The translations under genes and the position numbers were made by a program. A DNA stretch of 64,000 bases. It comes from Bradyrhizobium diversitatis. GTDB taxonomy: Bacteria; Pseudomonadota; Alphaproteobacteria; Rhizobiales; Xanthobacteraceae. Where the stretch lies: positions 1-64,000 of the forward strand of contig NZ_JACEGD010000040.1 in the NCBI RefSeq assembly GCF_016031635.1, in the 5' to 3' direction. Below the pieces are notes generated by a model, which did no database searches, was not told the DNA's origin, and was given only the letters and a program-made list of their open reading frames with translations. Positions 1-8,649 of the stretch are shown here, in pieces (the stretch's first letter is position 1; each line of letters opens with the position of its first letter).

Positions 1-186
1 GAGCGGAAGAAGATTGAGATGCGGTTTGCACACCTGAAGCGCATTCTCAGGCTCGGTCGGCTTCGACTGCGTGGACCACGAGGCGCACAGGATGAGTTTG
101 TTCTTGCTGCCATCGCGCAAAATCTGAGGCGCCTCGCGTCGCTCGTTGCACGACCTCCGCCCGCTCATGCTCTCTGCATCGCGTAG
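1..186 (+). mobile_element. 3' end of an insertion-sequence transposase (cut by window edge)
   Basis: The reading frame is open from base 1 and ends at TAG 184-186. It encodes about 61 residues containing FAHLKRIL, RLRLRGPRGAQDEF and AAIAQNLRRLA. This is the typical C-terminal end of DDE transposases of the IS1182/IS5-like type that are common in rhizobia. The N-terminal and catalytic parts lie outside the window. The right end of the element should lie within the next 150 bases or so; the stretch GACTTTTGCAACAATATCG near 272-290 resembles an IS terminal repeat, but the left end is not visible for comparison. Family assignment is from memory of the C-terminal motif. Confidence 0.7.
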
Positions 187-339
187 CGTAGGAGTTGCGT
201 AGAGAGCGTCAGGGTCGGCGGATCAAAGCCGGTCCACTTTGCCCAATGGCCGAAGGGGCATTCGTCGGTTACAATGACTTTTGCAACAATATCGACCCGA
301 AGCCGACTCCGACGTTGCCGCGTACATTCCAATTTTTTG

Positions 340-834
340 CTAGTTAGGCGTCCGGTGAAACTCTCCGACCGCAAGCAGGCCGAACTTGCCAGCATCCTTC
401 GTTTCACCAAGATCGAGATTGTTCACGACGCGCGAGAAGCAAGCGATCATTGTATCGGAAATTTTCTCAGTCAGAGTAAAATTCCAAGTCTCTACCCACC
501 TCCCATCGCGATCTTCTCCCGCGCTTGAGGCAAATATCACAGCGTTGGTCATATAGGCCTGATATTGAAACAAGCCCGGCTTGACCTCTTCTCCGCCAAA
601 ATAGACGCTAGCCCGCTGTTGATTGATGCGTATCCTAAACGGCGACTTCGCATATGCAGCCTTAATTCGCTCGTCGGAAGCAGGATCTTTGCTCGAACCG
701 CTGTAGGCGACTTCAAGCTTACCTTCCCACGTTCCTTCGAGCGAACTGCTGCCTTGTCCGGCGGTGGAATGCAAAAATGCGATTGCGGAGACGAGCGCCA
801 AGATTGGCATGAAAACAACTCGACGGATTTGCAA
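340..834 (-). CDS. Hypothetical secreted protein
   Basis: 164 residues. An N-terminal signal peptide is clear: basic MQIRR, a hydrophobic stretch to about residue 22 and an AGQG-like cleavage region. The mature part begins with a GTWEGKL motif and is probably beta-rich, so a periplasmic location is likely. No family was recognised and no catalytic motif is visible. It stands alone beside the IS end, with no co-directional neighbour, so context gives no functional hint. Confidence 0.6.
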   Translation of the reverse strand: MQIRRVVFMPILALVSAIAFLHSTAGQGSSSLEGTWEGKLEVAYSGSSKDPASDERIKAAYAKSPFRIRINQQRASVYFGGEEVKPGLFQYQAYMTNAVIFASSAGEDRDGRWVETWNFTLTEKISDTMIACFSRVVNNLDLGETKDAGKFGLLAVGEFHRTPN

Positions 835-1135
835 GGACCCCTCGCTGGTCGCGACCTACATTGGAATTCGGAGCAATGATGAGAATGCCACCTTAAGTAG
901 CCGCGAGCTAGAGCGCTCCCTGAACATGGTGAAATGTCCGCTATCACCCATGCCTGACCTCGGCCCAAAGCGCCGCAAGGTCCGCTTCCTGTAGCTGACC
1001 CGAACAGGGCTTTGACCCACTACGGTCATTGTTGTGAGCAAAAGTGGAACTTCTATCGAACCAGGCGGTGTCGTCGATCTCTAGTACCCATGTGTATGGA
1101 GACGACCGCGCCTAAGTCTTGGGAGAAGAGAGGGC
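835..1135. other. Intergenic stretch without a gene
   Basis: About 300 bases between the secreted-protein gene and the VOC gene. It contains scattered GTCCGCTATCACCC-like and GGTCCGCTTCCTG-like words that often occur beside insertion elements in bradyrhizobia. I read it as old IS-flanking debris; no coding potential or clear promoter was seen. Confidence 0.3.
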
Positions 1136-1540
1136 ATGCTAATAAACGCCAAGGTGGCAACCAGGCTTCCCGCCCGGGACCTGAATCGGGCGCGGGCGTT
1201 CTATTCGGAAAAACTGGGGCTTGATCCGGTCGAACAGCGTGAGGGTGGGCTCCGCTACGTCTGTGCGGGCGGTGAGTTTGCGATCTTCGTCTCGGTTGGA
1301 ATGCAATCCGGCACGCACACGCAGATGGCCTGGGAAGTCGAGGACATCGAGACAACCGTGCGCGAGCTTCGTGCCCGGGGAGTTGAGTTCGAGGAGTATG
1401 ACCTGCCAGGACTGAAGACCGTTGATGGGATCGCAGAAATTACCGGGAATTATCCCAGCAAGGGTATCGGTGAGAGGGGCGCTTGGTTCCGCGACCGCGA
1501 AGGCAACGTGCTGGGAATCGGGCAGCCAATGCGATCATAA
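1136..1540 (+). CDS. VOC-superfamily (glyoxalase/bleomycin-resistance-like) protein
   Basis: 134 residues. The N-terminus (ATRLPARDLNRARAFYSEKLGL) shows the classic beta-alpha pattern of vicinal-oxygen-chelate proteins, and the C-terminus has the matching WFRDREGNVLGI strand. The length fits a one-domain VOC subunit, which normally dimerises. The family includes glyoxalases, extradiol dioxygenases and antibiotic-binding proteins, and the sequence does not show which. A weak Shine-Dalgarno (AGAGAGGGC) precedes the ATG. Probably cytoplasmic and monocistronic. Confidence 0.8.
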   Translation: MLINAKVATRLPARDLNRARAFYSEKLGLDPVEQREGGLRYVCAGGEFAIFVSVGMQSGTHTQMAWEVEDIETTVRELRARGVEFEEYDLPGLKTVDGIAEITGNYPSKGIGERGAWFRDREGNVLGIGQPMRS

Positions 1541-1911
1541 GGTACGCTCCGCACGTCTGCAGTTGGCCCCGAAGGCGAAGATTGTGATGGCGTCTGGCCG
1601 CGTCAGCGGTCGAGGTCGGATCGGACTTGGCAGAACCCAAGCCAAATCGACGCGATTGGCCCCGAAGCCGCGGTTCATGAAGAGCGGAGCGTGTCCGCTC
1701 CGCCGGGCGATTCAAATCTCGACTCGTTCCACGACGAGAAGCGCGCGTTCATGCCGCAGCCTGAATAACAGACGGTACTCCCGGTTCCTGTGTTGCCGAA
1801 CAGGAGTTCAGCGTTAACCACAGCTAACGGTTCCGGTCTGAGCGAAATCTCTTGGAAGTTTCTTAAATTTTGCTGGGTACCTCTCTTGGGCATGGTGACC
1901 TGGGGAGAGAC
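1541..1911. other. Intergenic stretch upstream of the L,D-transpeptidase
   Basis: About 370 bases with no convincing coding sequence. The last part (1840-1900) is relatively AT-rich and probably holds the promoter of the L,D-transpeptidase gene. No operator or RNA structure was recognised. Confidence 0.3.
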
Positions 1912-2781
1912 GTGAGCAAGCGGGCGAAACGTAGAAAGGCTGAGACGCTCGCAATACCAATGGCCGCGAGAGTTGCCATTGGCGCGGTGGCCGTCGCCGC
2001 ATTGGGGTACGGTTTGCTGTCTCGCTCGGCGAGCGTGCAACCGGCACGGACACCGCCCGCGCGCGAAGCCCGGGCATCGTCAACGCCGGTTTACGTGGCA
2101 CCTCCAGTTCATGCGTCCGCGGCGGCTCTCACCCCGGCTCCAGCTCCGATTCCGGTCCCGGCTCCGCTGGTCGAACCGCCAAAAGCCGATGCTGATGCTC
2201 CCGGAGCATTCGTCCGCCAGGTGGTTGACTATACGAGCCGCCAGGCCCCGGGCACCGTCATCATCGATACCGGAAACACGTTCCTCTATTTCGTCCTGAA
2301 CGACAGGCAGGCGATGCGCTATGGCATCGGTGTTGGCCGCGAAGGTTTCACATGGTCCGGTGAGCAGACTGTGGCCCGCAAGGCCGAATGGCCGGATTGG
2401 CATCCGCCTGCGGAGATGGTCTCGCGTCAGCCCTATCTGCCGCGGTTCATGGCGGGCGGCCCCGGCAACCCGCTCGGCGCCCGGGCGATGTATCTGGGCG
2501 AGACCGAATATCGAATTCACGGCACCAACAATCCCGCGACGATCGGAAAGAAGGTATCGTCTGGCTGCATCCGGCTGACCAACGAGGACGTCACGGATCT
2601 CTACGAGCGGGTGAAGGTCGGAGCCAAGGTGATCGTGCTTCCGGCAACCGCTGCCCGGCGTCCGGGAACGCCGCCCGACGCCGCCTTCCGATTGCCGGAT
2701 CCGGCATCGCCGTCAAAGCGGCCCTTGGCGGCCAACGCGCAGATGATGTCACCTGGACCGAAGGTTGCCGAGGTCCGATAG
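1912..2781 (+). CDS. L,D-transpeptidase (YkuD family)
   Basis: 289 residues with a GTG start chosen because GGGGAGAGA lies directly upstream; an in-frame TTG at 1870 has no such site. After a basic N-terminus comes one membrane anchor (about 14-33), a Pro/Ala-rich linker to about 95, then the YkuD catalytic domain. The active-site signature HGTNNPATIG...SSGCIRL is intact, with catalytic Cys near residue 219. These enzymes make 3-3 cross-links in peptidoglycan or attach proteins to it in the periplasm. Rhizobiales carry many copies, consistent with their reliance on L,D cross-links. The Ala/Pro linker probably spans the periplasm. Monocistronic as far as visible. Confidence 0.9.
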   Translation: MSKRAKRRKAETLAIPMAARVAIGAVAVAALGYGLLSRSASVQPARTPPAREARASSTPVYVAPPVHASAAALTPAPAPIPVPAPLVEPPKADADAPGAFVRQVVDYTSRQAPGTVIIDTGNTFLYFVLNDRQAMRYGIGVGREGFTWSGEQTVARKAEWPDWHPPAEMVSRQPYLPRFMAGGPGNPLGARAMYLGETEYRIHGTNNPATIGKKVSSGCIRLTNEDVTDLYERVKVGAKVIVLPATAARRPGTPPDAAFRLPDPASPSKRPLAANAQMMSPGPKVAEVR

Positions 2782-2864
2782 GTCAGTCCTCGGTCTCGAC
2801 GGGCGGCGATCCAGGCGTCGCGATAGCAACTGCTTGATTGTCCAGGCGACAGGTCCAGGCTGAT

Positions 2865-3026
2865 TTACCGAGCAATCTTCTTGATGCAAGTGGGTTCGCC
2901 ACTGGGCTGAGGTGTGCAGTCCCAGTCGGGTCCAAAGCCGGCACCGGCGTTTCGCTGTGGCAGGAATGGATAATGAATCACGACGGCCGCAAAGATGGCG
3001 ACAGCGATAATTGCTGACATCAGCAT
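2865..3026 (-). CDS. Possible small membrane protein (53 aa)
   Basis: Reading from the ATG at 3026, the product has one N-terminal transmembrane helix (about residues 2-19) followed by a short tail with two cysteines (DWDCTPQ and PTCIKKIAR), suggesting a disulfide in the periplasm. No strong ribosome-binding site is visible and the frame stays open upstream, so the start is uncertain. It lies just downstream of two small membrane-protein genes on the same strand. No family recognised. Confidence 0.35.
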   Translation of the reverse strand: MLMSAIIAVAIFAAVVIHYPFLPQRNAGAGFGPDWDCTPQPSGEPTCIKKIAR

Positions 3027-3144
3027 CCATGCAGTGCCCGCGCAATCCGGAGTCCAGCGGTATCGCCAACTGGATCGATGCCTTTTTGGATTGGGGTGCT
3101 TCACCGTGGTGCCGTCGATTTGGTCTCGCGGACATTTTGCGTAT

Positions 3145-3402
3145 TCAAGCGGTTCCGCCACCCTTATTGGCCTGGGATCCGGCCGTGCCCATCCCAAGCT
3201 CGAGAGCAGCAGCGATTCGCTCCAATCCGGCATTCGTTCTGCGCGTTTCGGCAATCTGCTGCTCATACAGATCGATCATCGTGGCGCCTGACGAAGTGCG
3301 TTGGCGCATCGCACGCATCGCGAGGATCGATCCACCCACCATCAGGATGAATGGCCACCACGAGTACATCGCAAGCAGTATATCGGCCACGGTCATCCTC
3401 AA
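3145..3402 (-). CDS. Small membrane protein, copy 1 of a tandem pair
   Basis: 85 residues: one hydrophobic N-terminal segment (about 8-30) and a helical charged tail with ATMIDLYEQQIAETRR and LERIAAALE. The next gene upstream (3425-3655) has the same plan and closely similar tail motifs, so the two look like a tandem duplication. The tail is probably a short coiled coil on the cytoplasmic side. No function known to me. Confidence 0.55.
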   Translation of the reverse strand: MRMTVADILLAMYSWWPFILMVGGSILAMRAMRQRTSSGATMIDLYEQQIAETRRTNAGLERIAAALELGMGTAGSQANKGGGTA

Positions 3403-3424
3403 CCTCCCAAGCCAGTAACTTCGA

Positions 3425-3655
3425 CTATTTCCCGTTGTTCTTCTCGAGAACAGCTGCGATCCTCTCCATCACAGCGCTCATCCGATGTGTTTCTGCGAGG
3501 TGCTGCTGCCGCAATTCGATCATCGATGCCCCGGAAGCTGCGCGTTCCCGGCATAATCGCCCTAACACGAACCATCCCGCAGGTATCAAGATGACTGGCC
3601 ACGCGTAGTACAGGACAACGGCCCAATCGGATGGTTGCATGCGATTTTGCGCCAA
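3425..3655 (-). CDS. Small membrane protein, copy 2 of a tandem pair
   Basis: 76 residues with one hydrophobic helix (YYAWPVILIPAGWFVLG) and a tail containing ASMIELRQQHLAETHRM and MERIAAVLE. It matches copy 1 in order, spacing and wording. The 22-base gap between them suggests co-transcription from a promoter in the 3656-3838 interval. Function unknown. Confidence 0.55.
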   Translation of the reverse strand: MAQNRMQPSDWAVVLYYAWPVILIPAGWFVLGRLCRERAASGASMIELRQQHLAETHRMSAVMERIAAVLEKNNGK

Positions 3656-3852
3656 AGCTCTTCGATGATTGTCGATTGCAACTTAGGCGATAATCGATCG
3701 GCTCGCACGTGAGGCGCGTGCTCACGATTAATAGTTCATTGCCGGAGGCTCACGAAACAAACCAATGCCGCCCGTCCCTATCGCTAGGGACAGACGCCGG
3801 CCGCGGAGTTCGCTAATCTGCCCTGAAGCATACGAAATCAGGAGGGACCGCC

Positions 3853-5019
3853 TTGAGCACCGCGCCGCGCATCGACATCGACCCGGCCGCCTTCTGGGCC
3901 GATCCCTATCCGATGCTCGCGAAGATGAGGCGGGAGGCGCCGATCGCCTTCGTGCCGCAGCTCGGCTCGACGCTGCTGACGAGCCGCGACGACATCTCGA
4001 TCTCGGAGAAGCAGATCGACGTGTTCTCCTCGCACCAGCCCGCCGGCCTGATGAACCGGCTGATGGGCCACAACATGATGCGCAAGGACGGCGAGGCGCA
4101 CCAGGTGGAGCGGCGCGCGATGTTTCCGACGGTGTCGCCGAAGACGGTGAAGGCGCACTGGACCACGCTGTTCCAGGCCCATGCGGATCGAATCCTCGAC
4201 CGCCTCGGGCCCGGCCGGATCGATTTCATGCGTGACTTCGCGCTGCCGTTCTCCGGCGAATGCCTGAAGTCGATCACCGGCCTCACCAATATCGGCTTCG
4301 AGCACATGGATGCGTGGTCGCAAGGCATGATCGAGGGTATCGCCAATTATGCCGGCGATCCTGCCGTCGAGGCCCGCTGCCATGCGGCGACCTCGGGCAT
4401 CGACGCCGCGATCGACGACATCCTGCCGGTGATGCGCAAGAACCCCGACCAGAGCATTTTGGGCGTGCTGCTCGCCTCGGGCATGCCGATGGAGAGCATG
4501 CGCGCCAACGTCAAGCTCGCGATCTCGGGCGGCCAGAACGAGCCACGCAAGGCGATCGCCGGCACGGTGTGGGCGCTGCTCACCCATCCCGAGCAGTTCG
4601 ACCTCGTGCGCAAGGGCGAGGTGTCCTGGCTGCAGGCCTTCGAGGAATATGCCCGCTGGATCTCGCCGATCGGCATGTCGCCGCGGCGGATCGCAAAGCC
4701 CTGGAGCATCCGCGACGTCGCCTTCGAAACCGACGAGCGCGTGTTCCTGATGTTCGGCTCCGCCAACCGCGACGAGAAGCATTTTGAGCGCGCCGACCAG
4801 TTCGACGTGCGGCGCGACACCTCCAAGAGCGTCGCCTTCGGCGCCGGCCCGCATTTCTGCGCCGGTGCCTTCGCCTCCCGCGCCATGATCGCCGACGTCG
4901 CGCTGCCGACCGTGTTTGCGCGCGCCAAACAGCTCGAACTGGCCGATGACGAGGAGGTGCGGATCGGCGGCTGGGCGTTCCGCGGACTGCAGAATCTGCC
5001 GGTGAGGTGGTTGCACTAG
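3853..5019 (+). CDS. Cytochrome P450
   Basis: 388 residues, a usual length for a soluble bacterial P450. TTG start, chosen because AGGAGGG sits 6 bases upstream. The heme-ligand loop FGAGPHFCAGA places the thiolate Cys at about residue 336, and EYAR gives the ExxR pair at about 265-268. The I-helix region reads SGGQNEPRKAIAGT instead of the usual acid-alcohol (D/E-T) pair, which may mean unusual oxygen activation or substrate-assisted protonation. No ferredoxin or reductase gene is adjacent, so redox partners must come from elsewhere. Substrate unknown. Confidence 0.9.
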   Translation: MSTAPRIDIDPAAFWADPYPMLAKMRREAPIAFVPQLGSTLLTSRDDISISEKQIDVFSSHQPAGLMNRLMGHNMMRKDGEAHQVERRAMFPTVSPKTVKAHWTTLFQAHADRILDRLGPGRIDFMRDFALPFSGECLKSITGLTNIGFEHMDAWSQGMIEGIANYAGDPAVEARCHAATSGIDAAIDDILPVMRKNPDQSILGVLLASGMPMESMRANVKLAISGGQNEPRKAIAGTVWALLTHPEQFDLVRKGEVSWLQAFEEYARWISPIGMSPRRIAKPWSIRDVAFETDERVFLMFGSANRDEKHFERADQFDVRRDTSKSVAFGAGPHFCAGAFASRAMIADVALPTVFARAKQLELADDEEVRIGGWAFRGLQNLPVRWLH

Positions 5020-5575
5020 TTGCAAACGGTTCTGCGCGAGGCACGCGCCCGCCACGGCTTCAGTGTCATCGCCCGCGAGGCGGGCGATCCAGTATTCCAG
5101 AGACAGTCGTTTGATGCGGAGACGCCGCGGCGTACTGGATTCCCCGCCGGAGCCTGTCATCGGGCTCGCCGAAGGCGAGACCCGATGGCGGGGAATGACG
5201 GCGAGGGGTGGAGGGAGCGCCCCAGCACCCCCAGTTCGCGATGATGCCATTATGCCCCTGTTTTGCCCGACGGGTCAAACAAACTTCGGATAATGCGTAA
5301 GTCATTGTTTTCGCACGCCCGGCTACTGTGCATGGGGTTGTTTTGCGACTTTCTATGATCCGGTCGTCAAGGCTCGGACGGAAGCCGTGCGCTCACATTC
5401 GCGTGCGGAAAAATCTCTCTGCATCACCGCGGCCAATTGAAAGATTAATCATGCACGCCGCCACACGCACAGTGCGCGCATCGCTATTTTTCCGCACGTC
5501 TCGACACCTCCGATAAGCCGCACCATCATTCCCGAACGCAGATGAATGACGGCCGCACGCGGCCGGGAGTGTGGA
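5020..5575. other. Intergenic region holding a palindromic repeat and the ssu leader
   Basis: The left half is a palindromic repeat (separate entry). The right half (5280-5575) is the upstream region of the sulfonate operon and is less GC-rich; its sulfur-control promoter should be here, but I could not point to a -35/-10 pair with confidence. No coding sequence. Confidence 0.4.
5065..5200. repeat. Intergenic palindromic repeat element
   Basis: Begins GTCATCGCCCGCGAGGCGGG and ends GGCGGGGAATGACG; its two halves contain TGGATTCC/CCAGTATTCC-like and GCGGGGA words in inverted order, so it can fold into a long imperfect hairpin. Elements of this wording are widespread between genes in bradyrhizobia and may act as terminators or mRNA stabilisers. 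Confidence 0.6.
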
Positions 5576-6526
5576 ATGAAGCGTCGGGACTTTTTGATAC
5601 TGTCGATTGGAACAGCGGCCGCCGCTGCCGTCACTTCGCGCGGCAACGCGCAAGGCGCGGTGAAGGAAATTCGCATCGGCTACCAGAAGAACGGCGTGCT
5701 GGTCATCGCGCGCCAGCAGGCCGCCCTGGAAAAACATTTCGCCCCGCAAGGCATCGAGGTGAAATGGATCGAATTCTCCTCTGGTCCCCCGATGATGGAG
5801 GCGATGAACGTCGGCAGCGTCGACTACGGCGCGGTCGGCGATTCCCCGCCGGTGTTCGCCCAGGCCGCGGGCGCCGCGATCGTCTATGCCGCCGGCCAGC
5901 CCATCACCAACGGCCAGGGCATCCTGGTGCCGAAGGATTCGCCGATCCGCACCATCGCCGAATTGAAAGGCAAGCGCATCGGCTTCACCAAGGGCTCCAG
6001 CGCCCACAACATCGTGGTGCAGACGCTGGAGAAGGCGGGCCTCACCTATGCCGAGATCACGCCGGTCTACCTGACGCCACCGGACGCCGGGCCTGCCTTC
6101 GCCAACGGCAGCATCGAGGCCTGGGCAATCTGGGATCCATACTTCGCGATCGGCGAGACCAGGCAGAGCGGCCGCATCCTGATCAATGCGCGCGAGGTCA
6201 CCAAGACCAATTCGTTCTACATCGCCAACCGCGACTTCGCGAAGAACCATGGCGCGATCCTGCAACAGATCGTCGACGTCACCACCGCGACCGCCAGATG
6301 GGCCGAGCAGCACCGCGACGAGGTCGCGAAATCGCTCGCTGCGGTCACCGGCATTCCCCTCGACATCCAGACCATCGCCGCGAACCGTTCGTCATTCGTG
6401 GTCGGCCCCGTCACCGACGACATCGTCGCGACTCAGCAGGGCGTCGCCGACCGCTTCCACAAGCTCGGCCTGATCCCGAAGCCGATCGTCATCCGCGACA
6501 TCGTCTGGCGTAACCCGGCAGCCTGA
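5576..6526 (+). CDS. ssuA: Aliphatic sulfonate ABC transporter, periplasmic binding protein
   Basis: 316 residues from the ATG at 5576; an in-frame ATG 30 bases upstream would place the signal peptide internally. The N-terminus MKRRDFLILSIGTAAAAAV is a Tat-like signal, cleaved near NAQG. The mature part follows the SsuA/TauA/NrtA pattern (IRIGYQKNGVLVIARQQ, DSPIRTIAELKGKRIGFTKG, WAIWDPY). It captures alkanesulfonates in the periplasm and hands them to SsuC/SsuB. It is the first gene of an intact ssu operon. Confidence 0.92.
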   Translation: MKRRDFLILSIGTAAAAAVTSRGNAQGAVKEIRIGYQKNGVLVIARQQAALEKHFAPQGIEVKWIEFSSGPPMMEAMNVGSVDYGAVGDSPPVFAQAAGAAIVYAAGQPITNGQGILVPKDSPIRTIAELKGKRIGFTKGSSAHNIVVQTLEKAGLTYAEITPVYLTPPDAGPAFANGSIEAWAIWDPYFAIGETRQSGRILINAREVTKTNSFYIANRDFAKNHGAILQQIVDVTTATARWAEQHRDEVAKSLAAVTGIPLDIQTIAANRSSFVVGPVTDDIVATQQGVADRFHKLGLIPKPIVIRDIVWRNPAA

Positions 6527-6564
6527 TCGTGCCGACCGGCCTTCCCATCCACAAGGGTTTGAAC

Positions 6565-6651
6565 ATGAGGCGTATCATCCAGCGTCTGATCGCAGCCATC
6601 GTGCTCTCGATCGGCATCGTCGCCGCCGCGGTCGGCACGTCCTACGGTTAG
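6565..6651 (+). CDS. Putative 28-residue hydrophobic peptide inside the ssu operon
   Basis: ATG 6565 to TAG 6649-6651 encodes a basic start (MRRIIQRL) followed by one hydrophobic helix (IAAIVLSIGIVAAAVG) and SYG. It fills the 135-base gap between ssuA and ssuD, ending 10 bases before the ssuD ATG. The basic-then-hydrophobic layout resembles a signal peptide or a tiny membrane protein. It may also simply couple translation of ssuA to ssuD. Too short for family recognition; its position is the main support. Confidence 0.45.
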   Translation: MRRIIQRLIAAIVLSIGIVAAAVGTSYG

Positions 6652-6661
6652 GAGCACATCC

Positions 6662-7825
6662 ATGAGCCAATCCAGCGCCAACATCCTCTGGTTCCTGCCG
6701 ACGCATGGCGACGGCCGCTATCTCGGCACCGGCATCGGCGGCCGCGAGGTCAATTTCAACTATCTGCGCCAAGTCGCGCAGGCCGCCGACCAACTCGGCT
6801 ATTTCGGCGTGCTCTTGCCGACCGGCCGGTCGTGCGAGGATTCCTGGATCGTCGCCGCGAGCGTGGCGCCGTTCACCGAGCGGCTGCGTTATCTCGTGGC
6901 GGTCCGTCCCGGCCTGCAATCGCCGAGCGTTGCCGCTCGCATGACGGCGACGCTCGATCGCATCTCGAATGGCCGGCTCCTCGTCAACGTCGTCACCGGC
7001 GGCGATCCGGTCGAGAACAAGGGCGACGGCGTCTTCCTCGGCCATGACGAGCGCTACGAGGTCACCCGCGAGTTCCTGAACGTCTACAGCGATCTGCTCG
7101 CCGGCAAGACGGTGAACGCCGAAGGCAAGCACATCCGTGTCGAGGGCGGCAAGCTGCTGTTTCCTCCGGTGCAGTCGCCGCGGCCGCCACTCTATTTCGG
7201 CGGCTCCTCGGATGCGGGCATCGACGTCGCCGTCGACACCGTCGACAAATATCTCACCTGGGGCGAGCCGCCGGCGCAGGTCGCCGAGAAGATCGCGAAG
7301 GTGAGGGAGGCCGCCGCGGCCCGTGGCCGAAAACTCTCCTTCGGCATCCGTCTTCACGTCATCGTCCGCGAGACCAATGAAGAGGCCTGGAGCGCTGCGA
7401 ACGAGCTGATCAGGCATGTCAGCGACGAGACCATCGCGCTGGCGCAGAAGAACTTCGCCCGCATGGACTCCGTCGGCCAGCAGCGCATGGCGCAGCTGCA
7501 CGGCGGCAAGCGCGACAAGCTCGAGATCGCACCGAACCTGTGGGCCGGTGTCGGCCTCGTGCGCGGCGGTGCCGGCACGGCGCTGGTCGGCGACGCCCGG
7601 ACCGTCGCGGCTCGCATCAGGGAGTATCAGGATCTCGGCATCGATACCTTCATCATGTCGGGCTATCCGCATCTGGAGGAAGCCTATCGCTTCGCCGAGC
7701 TGGTGTTCCCGCTACTTTCGCTGGAGCGGCCGAGCAACGTGACGAAGCTCCATTTCAACGGCGGTCCGGTCGGCGAGACGGTCGGCAGCGATTTCCGTCC
7801 GCAGCACCGGGTGTCGCAGTCATGA
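6662..7825 (+). CDS. ssuD: FMNH2-dependent alkanesulfonate monooxygenase
   Basis: 387 residues, usual SsuD length. The N-terminus WFLPTHGDGRYLGT, PTGRSCEDSW (with the active-site Cys), ATLDRISNGR, SGYPHLEEAYR and GLVRGGAGTALVGD match E. coli SsuD almost word for word. It cleaves C1 and longer alkanesulfonates to aldehyde and sulfite using FMNH2 and O2, supplying sulfur under sulfate limitation. FMNH2 probably comes from the flavin reductase at the operon end. Overlaps ssuC by ATGA, implying translational coupling. A GGAGCAC site precedes the start. Confidence 0.96.
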   Translation: MSQSSANILWFLPTHGDGRYLGTGIGGREVNFNYLRQVAQAADQLGYFGVLLPTGRSCEDSWIVAASVAPFTERLRYLVAVRPGLQSPSVAARMTATLDRISNGRLLVNVVTGGDPVENKGDGVFLGHDERYEVTREFLNVYSDLLAGKTVNAEGKHIRVEGGKLLFPPVQSPRPPLYFGGSSDAGIDVAVDTVDKYLTWGEPPAQVAEKIAKVREAAAARGRKLSFGIRLHVIVRETNEEAWSAANELIRHVSDETIALAQKNFARMDSVGQQRMAQLHGGKRDKLEIAPNLWAGVGLVRGGAGTALVGDARTVAARIREYQDLGIDTFIMSGYPHLEEAYRFAELVFPLLSLERPSNVTKLHFNGGPVGETVGSDFRPQHRVSQS

Positions 7826-8628
7826 GCCTGATCGACAGCGTTTCGCTCCCGCGCAGCCTGCGCCTGCCGCGTCTCGACGGCCTGATCCAGTGGATCGTGC
7901 CGCTCGCCATCATCGCGATCTGGCAGGTCGCGAGCGTCACTGGCTTCGTGTCGACGCGGGTGCTGCCGGCGCCGAGCGACGTCGTGCTCGCGGGCTGGAA
8001 GCTGCTGCTCTCCGGCGAGCTCCTCCGCAACATCTGGGTCTCGTTCTGGCGCGCCTCGATCGGTTTTCTGATCGGCGGCAGCATCGGTTTCGCGTTCGGC
8101 CTCGCCAACGGCCTGTCGCAGCTCTCGGCAAGGCTCACCGACACCACGCTGCAGATGGTGCGCAACGTACCGCATCTGGCGCTGATCCCGCTGGTCATCC
8201 TCTGGTTCGGCATCGACGAGAGCGCAAAGCTGTTCCTGGTGGCGCTCGGCGTCTTCTTCCCGATCTACCTCAACACGCTGCACGGTATCCGCACGGTCGA
8301 TCCCCAGCTGATTGAGATGGGCCGCATTTACGGCATGAGCGACGGCGAATTGTTCCGCCGCGTGGTCTTCCCGGGCGCGCTGCCCTCGATCTTCGTCGGC
8401 ATCCGCTTCGCGCTCGGCATCATGTGGCTGACCCTGATCGTCGCCGAGACCATCGCGGCCTCCTCGGGCCTCGGCTACATGGCGATGCAGGCCCGCGAGT
8501 TCATGCTGATCGATGTCGTCGTGCTCTCGATCCTGATCTACGCGCTGCTCGGCAAGCTCGCCGACAGCACCTCCCGCGTGCTGGAGCGGGCGACGCTCTC
8601 CTGGCACCCCGCCTTCCAGAAACGATGA
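7822..8628 (+). CDS. ssuC: Aliphatic sulfonate ABC transporter permease
   Basis: 268 residues. The ATG at 7822 overlaps the ssuD stop (ATGA) and was preferred over the longer open frame upstream. About six membrane helices; the EAA loop IEMGRIYGMSDGELFRRVVFPGALPS, which docks on the ATPase, is intact, as is MVRNVPHLALIPLVILWFGI typical of the SsuC/TauC/NrtB family. It forms the membrane channel with SsuB. Confidence 0.94.
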   Translation: MSLIDSVSLPRSLRLPRLDGLIQWIVPLAIIAIWQVASVTGFVSTRVLPAPSDVVLAGWKLLLSGELLRNIWVSFWRASIGFLIGGSIGFAFGLANGLSQLSARLTDTTLQMVRNVPHLALIPLVILWFGIDESAKLFLVALGVFFPIYLNTLHGIRTVDPQLIEMGRIYGMSDGELFRRVVFPGALPSIFVGIRFALGIMWLTLIVAETIAASSGLGYMAMQAREFMLIDVVVLSILIYALLGKLADSTSRVLERATLSWHPAFQKR

Positions 8629-8649
8629 GCAAGAAATACTGGGAATCAC

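Noticed and set aside
3838..5250. 470-codon minus-strand open frame opposite the P450
   Set aside because: It is the antisense shadow of a high-GC coding gene; its product is rich in His/Arg/Gly with no domain, while the P450 on the other strand has all motifs.
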